The notes: generated from the letters alone by a model not told the origin. A stretch of DNA of 64,000 nucleotides from Polaribacter atrinae (GCF_038023995.1 NZ_CP150660.1:618501-682500); one strand, 5' to 3'. Shown: positions 28,221-37,810, counted from the first letter of the stretch. Made by a program: numbers and translations.

Positions 28221-28958
28221 ATGAACAACAAGAAAATATCAAATATATCGGTAGATTGTGTCGTTTTTGGATATGATACAGAAACCAAATCTTTAAATGT
28301 TTTATTAATAAAGCGTTATTTAGAATCAAAATCTGAAAAAAAAATACTTGTTGATGATTATGTATTAACCGGTTATCATGTTTATGAAAATGAAGCCTTA
28401 GATGACTCTGCTTCTAGAGTATTAAAAGAGTTAACGGGTTTAACGAATCTATATAAAAAACAATTTAAAGCTTTTGGTGATCCAAATAGATTGACCAATG
28501 AAAAAGATTTACTTTGGATTCAGAACGAAGAGTTTAACTTAAGAACAATTACCATAGCTTATTATTTTTTATTAAAAACAGATGACGTTTCTATAGAAAA
28601 TAATAAATACCAAGCACAGTGGTTTTCCATTAACGATTTACCTGAATTAGGATTTGATCACAAACAAATCATTTTAGAAGCCTATGAAGATTTAAAAACA
28701 AAATGTCTACAAGAACCAATTATATTTGAGTTATTACCAGATAAATTTACCATAAATGATGTACAAGACTTGTATCAATCTATATTGGCAATAGAAATAG
28801 ATAATCGGAATTTTAGAAGAAAATTAATCAATAAAAAATACTTGGTTCCTTTAGACGAAAAACAAGTTGGAGTTTCTAAAAAACCAGCACAGTTGTATAT
28901 GTTTAGCAAAGATATTTACAATAAAATGTTTCAGAAAAATTACTTAATCAACATTTAA
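28221..28958 (+). CDS. NrtR-type Nudix-domain transcriptional regulator
   Basis: 245 residues. Residues 1-150 are a Nudix domain (DCVVFGYDTETKSLNVLLIKR) and 165-235 a winged helix (FTINDVQDLYQSIL, NRNFRRKLINKKYLVPL), the architecture of NrtR and of the Bacteroidetes sugar regulators derived from it, such as AraR. The Nudix box is degenerate (the REUxEE core reads RVLKEL), so it probably binds a ligand without hydrolysing it. It faces the hexitol operon and is flanked by two near-identical 19-bp palindromes, so it is the likely local regulator. It overlaps the HAD gene by one base (TAATG). Confidence 0.9.
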   Translation: MNNKKISNISVDCVVFGYDTETKSLNVLLIKRYLESKSEKKILVDDYVLTGYHVYENEALDDSASRVLKELTGLTNLYKKQFKAFGDPNRLTNEKDLLWIQNEEFNLRTITIAYYFLLKTDDVSIENNKYQAQWFSINDLPELGFDHKQIILEAYEDLKTKCLQEPIIFELLPDKFTINDVQDLYQSILAIEIDNRNFRRKLINKKYLVPLDEKQVGVSKKPAQLYMFSKDIYNKMFQKNYLINI

Positions 28959-29608
28959 TGATATTAAACACTTTTATTTTTGACATGGATGGAGTTATCA
29001 TAGACTCCGAACCTTTTTGGCGACAAGCACAAATAAAAATTTTATCCACTTACAATGTAATCGTTACTGTAGAAGATTGTATAAAAAACACCATGGGTAA
29101 AAGGATAGATGATGTTGCTCTCACTTGGTGTCAATTACATCAATTATCTATAAATCCTAAAATATTAGAAAAAGAAATTATTACAGCTGTAGTTGAATTA
29201 ATTACTGAACAGGGAAAAGCAAAAAAAGGCTTATTCGAGTTGTTAGATTTTTTAACTAAACACAACTTTAATATTGCCCTTGCTACCTCTTCTAGCAAAC
29301 CTATCATTAACGCGGTTTTTAACAAACTGAATATTACTCATTATTTTAAGGTAGTTTGTAGTGCAGACGATGAAGAATACGGAAAACCACATCCGGCTAT
29401 TTATCTGAAAGCAGCAAAATTGTTAAAAGTACCTACTAGAAATTGCTTGGTGTTAGAAGATAGTGTTACAGGGTTAATTGCCGCAAAAGCTGCTAGTATG
29501 CACACCTTTGTTATTCCTGAAGACAAAAATGATCCGAGATTTACATTAGCAAATAACATTTATACTTCAATGCTAGATGTTGTTAATTATTTAAAAACAT
29601 TGCAATAA
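28958..29608 (+). CDS. HAD phosphatase, hexitol-phosphatase (HxpB/YniC)-like
   Basis: 216 residues of HAD subfamily IA. Motif I DMDGVIIDSEP (about 9-20), motif II ATSSS, motif III Lys in KPHPAIY, and motif IV LEDSVTGLIAA are all present. The C-terminal NDPRFTLAN segment and overall pattern resemble E. coli YniC/HxpB, which dephosphorylates 2-deoxyglucose-6-phosphate and hexitol phosphates. Located beside mannitol dehydrogenase and co-transcribed with the Nudix regulator (one-base overlap), it may convert mannitol-1-phosphate or sorbitol-6-phosphate to the free hexitol, or clear toxic sugar phosphates. A beta-phosphoglucomutase role is less likely in this context. Confidence 0.85.
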   Translation: MILNTFIFDMDGVIIDSEPFWRQAQIKILSTYNVIVTVEDCIKNTMGKRIDDVALTWCQLHQLSINPKILEKEIITAVVELITEQGKAKKGLFELLDFLTKHNFNIALATSSSKPIINAVFNKLNITHYFKVVCSADDEEYGKPHPAIYLKAAKLLKVPTRNCLVLEDSVTGLIAAKAASMHTFVIPEDKNDPRFTLANNIYTSMLDVVNYLKTLQ

Positions 29609-29655
29609 TATAATTATAAAAATAGAACTAAACATACATATTTAATAACACAAAA

Positions 29656-29687
29656 AAAAGCTTCAATATTATATTGAAGCTTTTTAA
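29656..29687. terminator. Bidirectional terminator between the HAD gene and fabG
   Basis: Arms AAAAGCTTCAATAT / ATATTGAAGCTTTT with a one-base centre and A/T tails on both sides, serving two convergent genes. Confidence 0.85.
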
Positions 29688-29708
29688 TAATTTATAAAGT
29701 GTTTAACT

Positions 29709-30452
29709 TTAGTTCATTCCTCCATCTACAGATAAAGTTTGCCCAGTAATATAAGCACTCATATCAGAAGCTAAAAATACACATGCGTTTGCAATATCAA
29801 TTGGCTGTCCTCCTCTTTTTAAAGGAATTCCATCTCTCCAACTTTGCACAGTAGCTTCATCTAATTTTTCAGTCATTTCTGTTTCTATAAAACCAGGAGC
29901 AACTACGTTACTTCTAATATTTCTAGATCCTAACTCTAAAGCAACAGATTTAGAAAAACCAACAATACCCGCTTTAGAAGCTGCATAATTAGTTTGACCT
30001 GCATTACCTTTTATACCAACAACAGAACTCATATTTATAATAGAACCTTTTCGTTGCTTCATCATAGGACGAATAACAGCTTTGGTTAAATTAAATACAG
30101 ATTTTAAATTTACTTCTATTACTTTATCAAAATCGTCTTCAGAAATACGCATTAACAAATTATCCTTTGTAATACCTGCATTATTTACTAAAATATCAAT
30201 AGCTCCAAATTCTTTTAAAACTTCTTTAGCTAATTCTTGAGCAGCATCAAAATCTGCTGCGTTAGATTGATATCCTTTAGCAGAAACTCCAAAAGCTTTT
30301 AACTCTTCTTCTAAAGCATTTGCAGCATCAACAGAAGAACTGTAAGTGAAAGCCACGTTTGCACCTTGTTTTGCAAATTCAATAGCAATTCCACGACCAA
30401 TTCCTCTTGTAGCACCAGTAATAATTGCTGATTTATTTTCTAATAATTTCAT
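29709..30452 (-). CDS. fabG: 3-oxoacyl-ACP reductase FabG
   Basis: 247 residues, NADPH-dependent reductase of the fatty-acid elongation cycle. GATRGIG (13-19) binds the cofactor, NNAG (90-93), and the catalytic Ser143, Tyr156 and Lys160 (YAASK) are all in place; the C-terminal GQTLSVDGGMN is typical of FabG. Monocistronic: a terminator separates it from sucD, and TATCTTTA (30484 to 30477, minus strand) is a possible -7 element. Confidence 0.95.
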   Translation of the reverse strand: MKLLENKSAIITGATRGIGRGIAIEFAKQGANVAFTYSSSVDAANALEEELKAFGVSAKGYQSNAADFDAAQELAKEVLKEFGAIDILVNNAGITKDNLLMRISEDDFDKVIEVNLKSVFNLTKAVIRPMMKQRKGSIINMSSVVGIKGNAGQTNYAASKAGIVGFSKSVALELGSRNIRSNVVAPGFIETEMTEKLDEATVQSWRDGIPLKRGGQPIDIANACVFLASDMSAYITGQTLSVDGGMN

Positions 30453-30495
30453 ATTATTTTGTTGTTTTTACGGGGGTAAAGATACTAAAAATAAA

Positions 30496-30527
30496 AAACT
30501 CGTAAAACAAAAATGTCTTACGAGTTT
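30496..30527 (-). terminator. Terminator of sucD
   Basis: Arms AAACTCGTAA / TTACGAGTTT, 12-base loop, followed by T-rich sequence on the minus strand. Confidence 0.85.
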
Positions 30528-30567
30528 ATACTTTTTATACCTACATATTGCAGGTAAATTAGTTTTT

Positions 30568-31440
30568 TTATTTTAAAACCTTTGCAATCATTTCACCAAT
30601 TTTAGCTGGAGAACTAACAACGTGAATTCCGTTTTCTGCTAAAATTTTCATTTTTGCTTGTGCAGTATCATCCGCTCCACCAACAATTGCACCTGCGTGC
30701 CCCATTGTTCTACCAGCTGGTGCAGTTTGACCTGCTATAAAACCAACAACTGGTTTTCTGTTACCATCAGCTTTAATCCATTGAGCAGCTTCTGCTTCAA
30801 GATTTCCACCAATTTCACCAATCATTACAATTGCTTCTGTTTCTGGGTCATTCATTAATAACTCAACTGCTTCTTTTGTTGTAGTTCCAATAATTGGATC
30901 TCCTCCAATACCAATTGCAGTAGTAATTCCGTAACCTTGTTTTACAACTTGGTCGGCAGCTTCATACGTTAAAGTTCCTGATTTAGAAACAATACCTACT
31001 CTACCTTTTTTAAAGATAAAACCTGGCATAATACCTACTTTGGCTTCGTCTGGCGTAATTACTCCTGGACAGTTAGGGCCAACTAATCTACAGTCTCTAC
31101 CATCAATATAAGCTTTTACTTTTACCATATCTGCAGTAGGAATTCCTTCTGTAATACAGATAATTACTTTAATTCCTGCGTCTGCAGCTTCCATAATTGC
31201 ATCAGCAGCAAATGCTGGTGGTACAAAAATAATTGAAGTATCGGCTCCTACTTCATCTACAGATTCTTTTACTGTATTAAAAACTGGTTTTCCTAAATGT
31301 TCTTGACCTCCTTTTCCTGGAGTAACCCCTCCAACAACATTCGTTCCATAATCAATCATTTGACCAGCGTGAAAAGTACCTTCACTACCTGTAAAACCTT
31401 GAACAATAATTTTTGAATTCTTATTTACTAAAACACTCAT
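30568..31440 (-). CDS. sucD: Succinyl-CoA synthetase, alpha subunit
   Basis: 290 residues. TCA-cycle enzyme subunit that carries the phosphohistidine and the CoA site. Seen: [11 protein letters not shown] (CoA site, about 14-24), [29 protein letters not shown], and the GHAGAIVGG loop with phosphorylated H248. The beta subunit gene is not nearby, as usual in this group. It has its own -7 element TATTTTTG (31473 to 31466) and terminator. Confidence 0.98.
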   Translation of the reverse strand: MSVLVNKNSKIIVQGFTGSEGTFHAGQMIDYGTNVVGGVTPGKGGQEHLGKPVFNTVKESVDEVGADTSIIFVPPAFAADAIMEAADAGIKVIICITEGIPTADMVKVKAYIDGRDCRLVGPNCPGVITPDEAKVGIMPGFIFKKGRVGIVSKSGTLTYEAADQVVKQGYGITTAIGIGGDPIIGTTTKEAVELLMNDPETEAIVMIGEIGGNLEAEAAQWIKADGNRKPVVGFIAGQTAPAGRTMGHAGAIVGGADDTAQAKMKILAENGIHVVSSPAKIGEMIAKVLK

Positions 31441-31465
31441 TGGTTTGATATTTTATTTTGTTTCA

Positions 31466-31473
31466 CAAAAATA
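31466..31473 (-). promoter_or_regulatory. -7 element of sucD
   Basis: TATTTTTG on the minus strand, full match, 25 bases before the ATG. Confidence 0.6.
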
Positions 31474-31612
31474 GTTTATTGATAGTTTCTAAAAAAGGAT
31501 TCAAACAAAATATTACCAATAAAAAAGTAATAATTATATGTTTTGACCTCACATTTTTTAGAATAAGACGGTCTTAAATGTATTTACGAGTTCTAATTCT
31601 CGAAAAAAACAT

Positions 31613-32539
31613 TTACGAATCTTTTCTATCTTTTAAAAAACGTTTTATTTCTGCCATTTCTTTTAATTTTTCTCTTGATTCTGAAACTGGTGTTCCAAAA
31701 TAACTTTTTCCTCCTGCAACAGATTTTGTAACTCCTGTTTGACCAAGAATTATAGCACCTTTACCTATTGTAATTCCACTATTTGTACCAACTTGTCCCC
31801 AAATTGTTACTTCATCTTCAATAATTACGCAACCAGCAATACCTGTTTGTGAAGCTATTAAACATTTTTCTCCAATTTTTGTATCATGACCAACATGAAC
31901 TTGATTGTCAATTTTGGTTCCCTTTCCAATTGTTGTATCTCCGGTAACACCTTTATCTATTGTACAAGATGCACCTAAATCTACATTGTCTTCTAAAACT
32001 ACCCTTCCACCAGAAATTAATTTATCAAATCCTTCTGGTCTATTTTTATAATAAAATGCATCTGCTCCTAAAACTGTATTTGCATGTATGGTAACATTAT
32101 TACCAATAACTGAATTATCATAAATTGTTACATTGGGGTGAATTATACAATTCTTACCAATTGAAACATTGTTTCCAATAAAAACATTGGGTTGTACTAC
32201 AGTATTTTCACCAATAATAGCAGATTCAGAAATACTTCCCTTAGAAGCTATAAATGGATTAAAATATTTCGTGATTTTATTAAAGTCACGAAAAGGATCT
32301 TCAGAAATTAATAATGCTTTTCCAACCGGACAATCAACTTTTTTGTTGATTAAAATTGTAGTTGCAGCAGAATTTAACGCTTTGTCATAATACTTAGGAT
32401 GATCTACAAAAACAATATCTCCTTTTTCTACAACATGAATTTCGTTGATTCCTAAAATCTCGAAATTTTGATCACCAATAAACTCAGTATCTATTAGTTT
32501 AGCTATTTGCTGAAGCGTTTGTGGGTTTTGGAATTTCAT
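31613..32539 (-). CDS. Second LpxD-like UDP-3-O-acylglucosamine N-acyltransferase
   Basis: 308 residues. N-terminal domain (1-95) of LpxD type followed by a left-handed beta helix of hexapeptide repeats (about 100-265: VVQPNVFIGNNVSIGKNCII and similar), with the catalytic His in GHDTKIGEKCL (around 218). LpxD adds the second acyl chain to the lipid A precursor. A separate, longer lpxD is present at 35439; flavobacteria often carry this shorter paralogue next to efp, and its substrate may differ. It follows efp with a hairpin in the gap. Confidence 0.85.
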   Translation of the reverse strand: MKFQNPQTLQQIAKLIDTEFIGDQNFEILGINEIHVVEKGDIVFVDHPKYYDKALNSAATTILINKKVDCPVGKALLISEDPFRDFNKITKYFNPFIASKGSISESAIIGENTVVQPNVFIGNNVSIGKNCIIHPNVTIYDNSVIGNNVTIHANTVLGADAFYYKNRPEGFDKLISGGRVVLEDNVDLGASCTIDKGVTGDTTIGKGTKIDNQVHVGHDTKIGEKCLIASQTGIAGCVIIEDEVTIWGQVGTNSGITIGKGAIILGQTGVTKSVAGGKSYFGTPVSESREKLKEMAEIKRFLKDRKDS

Positions 32540-32558
32540 TATTTGCTACATGCTTTGG

Positions 32559-32595
32559 GCAATAAGCTTTAAGCGTATTGCCTAAAGCTTATTGC
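32559..32595 (-). repeat. Hairpin between efp and the second lpxD
   Basis: Perfect 13-base inverted repeat GCAATAAGCTTTA / TAAAGCTTATTGC with an 11-base loop. It lacks a T tract, so it may be an mRNA-stabilising or attenuating stem, or a dispersed palindrome. Confidence 0.65.
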
Positions 32596-32602
32596 TAACA
32601 AA

Positions 32603-33169
32603 TTATTCTTTAATACGCTCTTGGTATGTACCTTTGGTAGTTTCTACCTTAATTTTGTCTCCTTCATTTATAAATAAAGGCACATTTACAGATGCTCCTG
32701 TTTCTACTGTAGCAGGTTTTGTTGCATTTGTAGCCGTGTTTCCCTTTACACCTGGTTCGGTATGAGTCACCTCTAAAATAACACTTGCTGGTAAATCTAC
32801 AGAAAGTGGCATATTATCTTCAGAGTTGATGATAATAGTTACAATTTCTCCTTCTTTCATTAATCCAGGATTGTCTAAAGCAGCTTCTAACAAACGAATT
32901 TGAGAATAATCTGCTTCGTTCATAAAATGATAAAATTCCCCATCATGATATAAAAACTGAAACTTATGTGTTTCTACTCTTACATCATCAATTTTTCTTC
33001 CTGCCGGAAACGTGTTGTCTACTACTTTACCATTAGTAACACTTTTTAATTTTGTTCTTACAAAAGCAGGGCCTTTACCTGGTTTTACATGTAAAAACTC
33101 TACTATTTTGTATATATCGTTGTTGTATCTAATACACAATCCGTTTCTAATATCTGATGTAGTTGCCAT
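32603..33169 (-). CDS. efp: Translation elongation factor P
   Basis: 188 residues with the three beta domains of EF-P, which relieves ribosome stalling at polyproline. The loop HVKPGKGPAF places K32 at the tip normally modified to stimulate peptide bond formation. No epmA-type modifying gene is seen here. It lies 96 bases after lpxA, within the lipid A gene series. Confidence 0.97.
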   Translation of the reverse strand: MATTSDIRNGLCIRYNNDIYKIVEFLHVKPGKGPAFVRTKLKSVTNGKVVDNTFPAGRKIDDVRVETHKFQFLYHDGEFYHFMNEADYSQIRLLEAALDNPGLMKEGEIVTIIINSEDNMPLSVDLPASVILEVTHTEPGVKGNTATNATKPATVETGASVNVPLFINEGDKIKVETTKGTYQERIKE

Positions 33170-33265
33170 ATTTTTTTGTGCTATTTTGCCTTTAGTAATT
33201 TACTATAAGCAATATTTATTAATTTTACTTTTAAGCTTTATAAACTATTATTTGGGTATAAAAAC

Positions 33266-34054
33266 TTAGTTAGCTTTAGAATATCCTTTCATAATTCCTC
33301 TATGAGATTCTTTGATAAAGTGAATAATCTCATCACGCTCTGGAGTTGCTTCCATTTCTGCTTCTATAATATCAATTGCTTGTGAATTGTTATAATTTCT
33401 TTGAAAAAGTATTCTATAAATATCTTGAATTTCTCTTATCTTTTCTGTTGTAAATCCTCTTCTACGTAATCCTACAGAGTTAATTCCTACATAAGAAAGA
33501 GGTTCTCTTGCGGCTTTAACAAATGGAGGAACATCTTTTCTGACCAAAGATCCACCTGTTACAAAAGCATGATTTCCTACGGATGCAAATTGATGCACTG
33601 CAACCATACCTGCTAACACAACATTATCTCCAATAGTAACGTGACCTGCTAAGGTTGTATTATTAGAAAAAATACAATTATCACCAACAAAGGTATCATG
33701 TGCAATATGACAATACGCCATTATTAAACAATTGTCACCAATTTTGGTTTTCATTCTATCTGAAGTACCTCTGTTAATAGTAACACATTCTCTAATAGTT
33801 ACATTGTTACCAATTTCTACAGTAGTTTCCTCATCATTAAACTTTAAATCTTGAGGAATTGCAGAAATAACTGCTCCTGGAAAAATTCTACAATTCTCAC
33901 CAATCTTAGCTCCTTCCATTATGGTTACATTAGATCCTATCCAAGTTCCAGAACCAATGGTTACATTATTATGAATGGTAGTAAAAGGTTCTATTACTAC
34001 ATTTCTTGCTATTTTTGCTTGCGGATGCACATACGCTAAAGGTTGATTCATCAT
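33266..34054 (-). CDS. lpxA: UDP-N-acetylglucosamine acyltransferase LpxA
   Basis: 262 residues. First enzyme of lipid A synthesis, cytoplasmic, transferring a 3-hydroxyacyl chain from ACP to UDP-GlcNAc. The beta-helix repeats fill 1-190 (AKIARNVVIEPFTTIHNNVTIG), the catalytic His lies in MAYCHIAHDTFVGDNC (about 117-132), and the helical C-terminal domain holds GLRRRGF. It begins right after the lpxC-fabZ stop (34055), indicating coupled translation; two adjacent ATG codons are possible starts. Confidence 0.96.
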   Translation of the reverse strand: MMNQPLAYVHPQAKIARNVVIEPFTTIHNNVTIGSGTWIGSNVTIMEGAKIGENCRIFPGAVISAIPQDLKFNDEETTVEIGNNVTIRECVTINRGTSDRMKTKIGDNCLIMAYCHIAHDTFVGDNCIFSNNTTLAGHVTIGDNVVLAGMVAVHQFASVGNHAFVTGGSLVRKDVPPFVKAAREPLSYVGINSVGLRRRGFTTEKIREIQDIYRILFQRNYNNSQAIDIIEAEMEATPERDEIIHFIKESHRGIMKGYSKAN

Positions 34055-35446
34055 TTATTTTTTTCTAGCAATTTGTGCCATTAATTCTGCTTCTGCAACT
34101 ATTTTTCCGTTAGCATAAGCATACGCTTGCATATGGCAAATCCCTCTTCTTATCGGAGTAATTAGCTCACACTTAAATGTTAATGTATCTCCAGGTAAAA
34201 CTTTTTGTTTAAACTTTACTTTATCCATTTTCATAAAGTACGTAAGATAATTTTCTGGATCTGGAACCGTATGCAAAACTAAAACGCCACCACATTGTGC
34301 CATTGCTTCAACTTGTAATACTCCTGGCATTACAGGTGACCCTGGAAAATGACCAACGAAAAAGTTCTCATTCATCGTTACATTTTTCATACCAACAACA
34401 TGTGTATCCGAAAGTTCAATAATTCTATCGATTAATAAAAACGGAGGTCTATGAGGTAGTACATCCATAATTTGATGAATATCCATTAAAGGAGGTAAAT
34501 TCAAATCATATTGTGGAACGTTGTTTCTTTTTTCTTGTTTAATAATTTTTGCTAATTTCTTTGCAAAAGTGGTATTAACTAAATGTCCTGGTTTATTAGC
34601 TATCACTTTTCCTTTGATTCTCATACCAACCAAAGCTAGATCTCCAATAACATCTAATAACTTATGTCTTGCAGCTTCATTAGCCCAATGTAAAGTAAGA
34701 TTATCTAAAATACCGTTTGGTTTAACAGCAATATCATCTTTTTTAAATGCTGTTTTTAACTTCTCCATTGTTGCTGCAGATAATTCTTTATCTACATACA
34801 CAATAGCATTATTTAAATCACCACCTTTAATAAGGTCGTGTTCTAAAAGCATTTCTATTTCATGCAAAAAGCTAAACGTTCTAGCATCAGCAATTTCTTC
34901 TTTAAAATCAGAAATTCTTTCTAAATTTGCATTTTGAGTACCTAATATTTTAGTTCCAAAATCTACCATAGTTGTAACTTGGTATTCATCTGATGGCATT
35001 AAAATAATTTCACTTCCTGTAACTTCATCTTTAAAAGAAATTATTTCTTTTACTACATATTCTTCTATATCTGCATCTTGCTCTTGAATACCAGCGCTTT
35101 CTAATGCTTCAACAAAATATTTAGAAGAACCATCCATAATTGGAGGTTCAGAAGAATCTAATTCTATTAAAAGGTTGTCTATATCTAAACCAACTGCTGC
35201 TGCCAAAACATGCTCTGAAGTCTGAATTTGAACTCCATTTCTTTCTAAGTTGGTTCCTCTTTGTGTATTAACAACATATTCTGCTTTTGCCTCTATAATT
35301 GGCGCTCCCTCTAAATCTATTCTGCTAAAAGCAAAACCATGATTTACAGGTGCAGGTTTAATTGTCATTTTTACAGTATTACCAGTATGTATACCAACAC
35401 CAGATAAACTTACCTCTCTCTGAATTGTTTTTTGCTTCTTACTCAT
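34055..35446 (-). CDS. lpxC-fabZ: Bifunctional LpxC deacetylase - FabZ dehydratase
   Basis: 463 residues. Residues 1-305 are LpxC, the zinc-dependent deacetylase committing lipid A synthesis (SEHVLAAAVGLDIDN with zinc His; HWANEAARHKLLDVIGDLALVG with the second zinc site and Asp). Residues 320-463 are FabZ, the 3-hydroxyacyl-ACP dehydratase (HRPPFLLIDRI; HFPGSPVMPGVLQVEAMAQ with catalytic His and Glu). This fusion is characteristic of Bacteroidetes and couples lipid A and fatty-acid flux. It overlaps the lpxD stop by eight bases. Confidence 0.97.
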   Translation of the reverse strand: MSKKQKTIQREVSLSGVGIHTGNTVKMTIKPAPVNHGFAFSRIDLEGAPIIEAKAEYVVNTQRGTNLERNGVQIQTSEHVLAAAVGLDIDNLLIELDSSEPPIMDGSSKYFVEALESAGIQEQDADIEEYVVKEIISFKDEVTGSEIILMPSDEYQVTTMVDFGTKILGTQNANLERISDFKEEIADARTFSFLHEIEMLLEHDLIKGGDLNNAIVYVDKELSAATMEKLKTAFKKDDIAVKPNGILDNLTLHWANEAARHKLLDVIGDLALVGMRIKGKVIANKPGHLVNTTFAKKLAKIIKQEKRNNVPQYDLNLPPLMDIHQIMDVLPHRPPFLLIDRIIELSDTHVVGMKNVTMNENFFVGHFPGSPVMPGVLQVEAMAQCGGVLVLHTVPDPENYLTYFMKMDKVKFKQKVLPGDTLTFKCELITPIRRGICHMQAYAYANGKIVAEAELMAQIARKK

Positions 35447-36482
35447 TTATTATCAGTTTTTGAGTCTTCAACTCTTTTTCTATATTGTTAATCTTCGATG
35501 CTATTTTAGGTAAATTTCTAAAATAAACCGAACTTTTATTAAAATCTTGTATTTTAAATGCAGGTGAACCATTGACCATCTCATTGTCTTTTAAACTTTT
35601 TGAGATTCCTGCTTGCGCTAATATTTTTACATTATTACCTACTGTTATATGACCAACAAAACCAACTTGTCCTCCAATCATACAATTTTCACCAATTTTT
35701 GTAGAACCAGCAATACCTGTTTGAGCTGCAATTACCGTGTTTCTCCCAATTTCTACATTATGAGCAACCTGTATTTGATTGTCTAACTTTACCCCTTCAT
35801 GTATAATTGTAGATCCCATAGTGGCTCTATCAATTGTACAAGCAGAGCCAATATCTACATTGTCCTTTATAATAACATTACCAATTTGAGGTATTGCATT
35901 ATAATTTCCGTTTTTATCTGGTGCAAAACCAAATCCATCTCCACCAATTATAGATCCAGAATGAATTTTGCAATTATTCCCTATAACTGTTTCTGAATAA
36001 ATTTTTACTCCAGAAAAAATGACACAATTATTACCAATAATTGTATTGTCTCCAATATAGGCATTCGGATAAATTTTTACATTCTCTCCTAAAACTACAT
36101 TTTCTCCTACGTAAGAGAACGCACCAATATATTCATTAACACCTATTTTTGCCGAATCAGAAATAAAATGAGGATTTTCTCTTCCCATTTTATTATTCTT
36201 AACTTCATTATAAAACGCTAATATTTTAGAAAAAGCTTCATAAGCACTTTCTACTTTTATTAGTGTTAAATTCACTTCTTTTTCCGGAACAAAAGTATTG
36301 TTAACTATAACTACGGATGCATTTGTAGTATATAAAAAAGATTTGTATTTTGGATTAGAAAGAAAGGTTAATGAACCTTTTTCTCCTTCTTCTATTTTAG
36401 ATAATTTAGAAACTTCTACATCAGAATTACCAATGATGTCTCCTTCTAAAATATCTGCTATTTGTTGTGCTGTAAATTTCAT
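35439..36482 (-). CDS. lpxD: UDP-3-O-acylglucosamine N-acyltransferase LpxD
   Basis: 347 residues from the ATG at 36482 (MKFTAQQIADIL); a TTG three codons upstream (36491) is less likely. N-terminal uridine-binding domain (1-100), then hexapeptide-repeat beta helix with QVAHNVEIGRNTVIAAQTGIAG holding the catalytic His (about 240), then a C-terminal helix. It adds the amide-linked hydroxyacyl chain in lipid A synthesis. First of the lpxD-lpxC/fabZ-lpxA series; overlaps the next gene by eight bases. Confidence 0.95.
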   Translation of the reverse strand: MKFTAQQIADILEGDIIGNSDVEVSKLSKIEEGEKGSLTFLSNPKYKSFLYTTNASVVIVNNTFVPEKEVNLTLIKVESAYEAFSKILAFYNEVKNNKMGRENPHFISDSAKIGVNEYIGAFSYVGENVVLGENVKIYPNAYIGDNTIIGNNCVIFSGVKIYSETVIGNNCKIHSGSIIGGDGFGFAPDKNGNYNAIPQIGNVIIKDNVDIGSACTIDRATMGSTIIHEGVKLDNQIQVAHNVEIGRNTVIAAQTGIAGSTKIGENCMIGGQVGFVGHITVGNNVKILAQAGISKSLKDNEMVNGSPAFKIQDFNKSSVYFRNLPKIASKINNIEKELKTQKLIINE

Positions 36483-36527
36483 TAGACGCAAAAATATAAA
36501 ATTTATAGTGATTTGGCTAATCTCATT

Positions 36528-37751
36528 CTATTTTGGGTAACAAATAAAGTATTTTATTACCGGATTTGTGAGCGCTTGTAAATTTAATTGGTCAGATGCT
36601 TTTGCAATATCTCTTAGTTTTCCCTTTTTATTCAGAATAAAAATAGGTTTTTCTTGCTGATATGCTTGGTTTTCTATTTTTTTAGTGAAAACAAAATATT
36701 TTGCTTCATTTTCTGAAAGCTCTAATTTTTTAGAAACTTTATTTATTTTTTTATTTAATTCTGCGGCTTCAAATTCCTTTTGCTGAATTTCTATACGCAA
36801 CAATTTACGATCAACAATCATTTTAGATAATAATGACAAAATTTTATCACTATGATTTGTCCATTCTTTGATGGCAGACATTACATCATAATCATCCAAT
36901 TTAGAAAACATTTCTAAAGTTTCATCTGTAAAATTATCTTGCGATATTTTTTTATATAGAAAATAACGTAAAGAAGTACTTGCAAACAATTCTACTCCTT
37001 TATCCGCCAATTCTTTTGCTCTTTTTAAAACATTTACTAGCATGTTTTCTGCCACTAAACCAGTTTTATGTAAATATACTTGCCAATACATTAACCTTCT
37101 AGCAATTAAAAAATTTTCTACAGAGTAAATTCCTTTGCCTTCAATAACCAATTCATCATCCTTTACATTCATCATGGCTATTAACCGATCCGAAGAAATA
37201 TTACCTTCTGTAACACCTGTGTAAAAACTATCGCGTTTTAAATAATCTAATCGATCTATATCTAATTGACTAGAAATAAGTTTGCACAAAAATTTTCTAT
37301 GATATTTCCCTTCAAATATTTCGATGGCTAAATCTAGCTTTCCGTTAAATTCATCATTTAACTTTTTCATAAATTTTAATGAGATTTCTTCATGAGAAAT
37401 ACCATTTACAATACTATGTTCTAAAGCATGCGAAAAAGCTCCATGACCAATATCGTGCAATAAAATTGCTATATACAAACCATTTTCTTCTTCCTCAGAA
37501 ATTCTTACTTGCTTAAAACGTAAAACTCTTACAGCCTTTTGCATTAAATGCATACAACCAATTGCATGATGAAAACGAGTATGATTAGCCCCTGGATACA
37601 CCAAATTAGAAAAACCCATTTGAGTAATTCTTCTTAAACGTTGAAAATAACGATGTTCTATTAAATCAAAAACTAACGTATTTGGTATTTGTATGAATCC
37701 ATAAATAGGATCATTCAAAATCTTTAATTTATTATGTTTTTTATTCTTCAA
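36528..37751 (-). CDS. HD-domain phosphohydrolase (dGTPase-like)
   Basis: 407 residues of the HD superfamily that includes dNTP triphosphohydrolases. Metal ligands: HTRFHHAIGCMHLM (His, about 57-70), HDIGHGAFSH (HD pair, about 98-107) and DRLDYLKRDSFYTG (Asp, about 173). The C-terminal region (300-380) has a charged, coiled-coil-like helix. The start appears to be TTG at 37751; an in-frame stop lies seven codons upstream and no ATG is available. Gene order HD-lpxD-lpxC/fabZ-lpxA is widespread in Flavobacteriia. Substrate not determined. Confidence 0.9.
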   Translation of the reverse strand: MKNKKHNKLKILNDPIYGFIQIPNTLVFDLIEHRYFQRLRRITQMGFSNLVYPGANHTRFHHAIGCMHLMQKAVRVLRFKQVRISEEEENGLYIAILLHDIGHGAFSHALEHSIVNGISHEEISLKFMKKLNDEFNGKLDLAIEIFEGKYHRKFLCKLISSQLDIDRLDYLKRDSFYTGVTEGNISSDRLIAMMNVKDDELVIEGKGIYSVENFLIARRLMYWQVYLHKTGLVAENMLVNVLKRAKELADKGVELFASTSLRYFLYKKISQDNFTDETLEMFSKLDDYDVMSAIKEWTNHSDKILSLLSKMIVDRKLLRIEIQQKEFEAAELNKKINKVSKKLELSENEAKYFVFTKKIENQAYQQEKPIFILNKKGKLRDIAKASDQLNLQALTNPVIKYFICYPK

Positions 37752-37772
37752 ATGAGTGTTTTTATCAATCTA

Positions 37773-37810
37773 TGGCAAATTACAAATTAATGCCACGAAC
37801 TGGCAAATTT
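37773..37810. promoter_or_regulatory. TGGCAAAT motif cluster in the HD-porX divergent region
   Basis: TGGCAAAT at 37773, an inverted TGCCA at 37791 and TGGCAAATTT at 37801, immediately upstream of the HD gene. The same word forms a palindrome at 37927. Confidence 0.45.
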
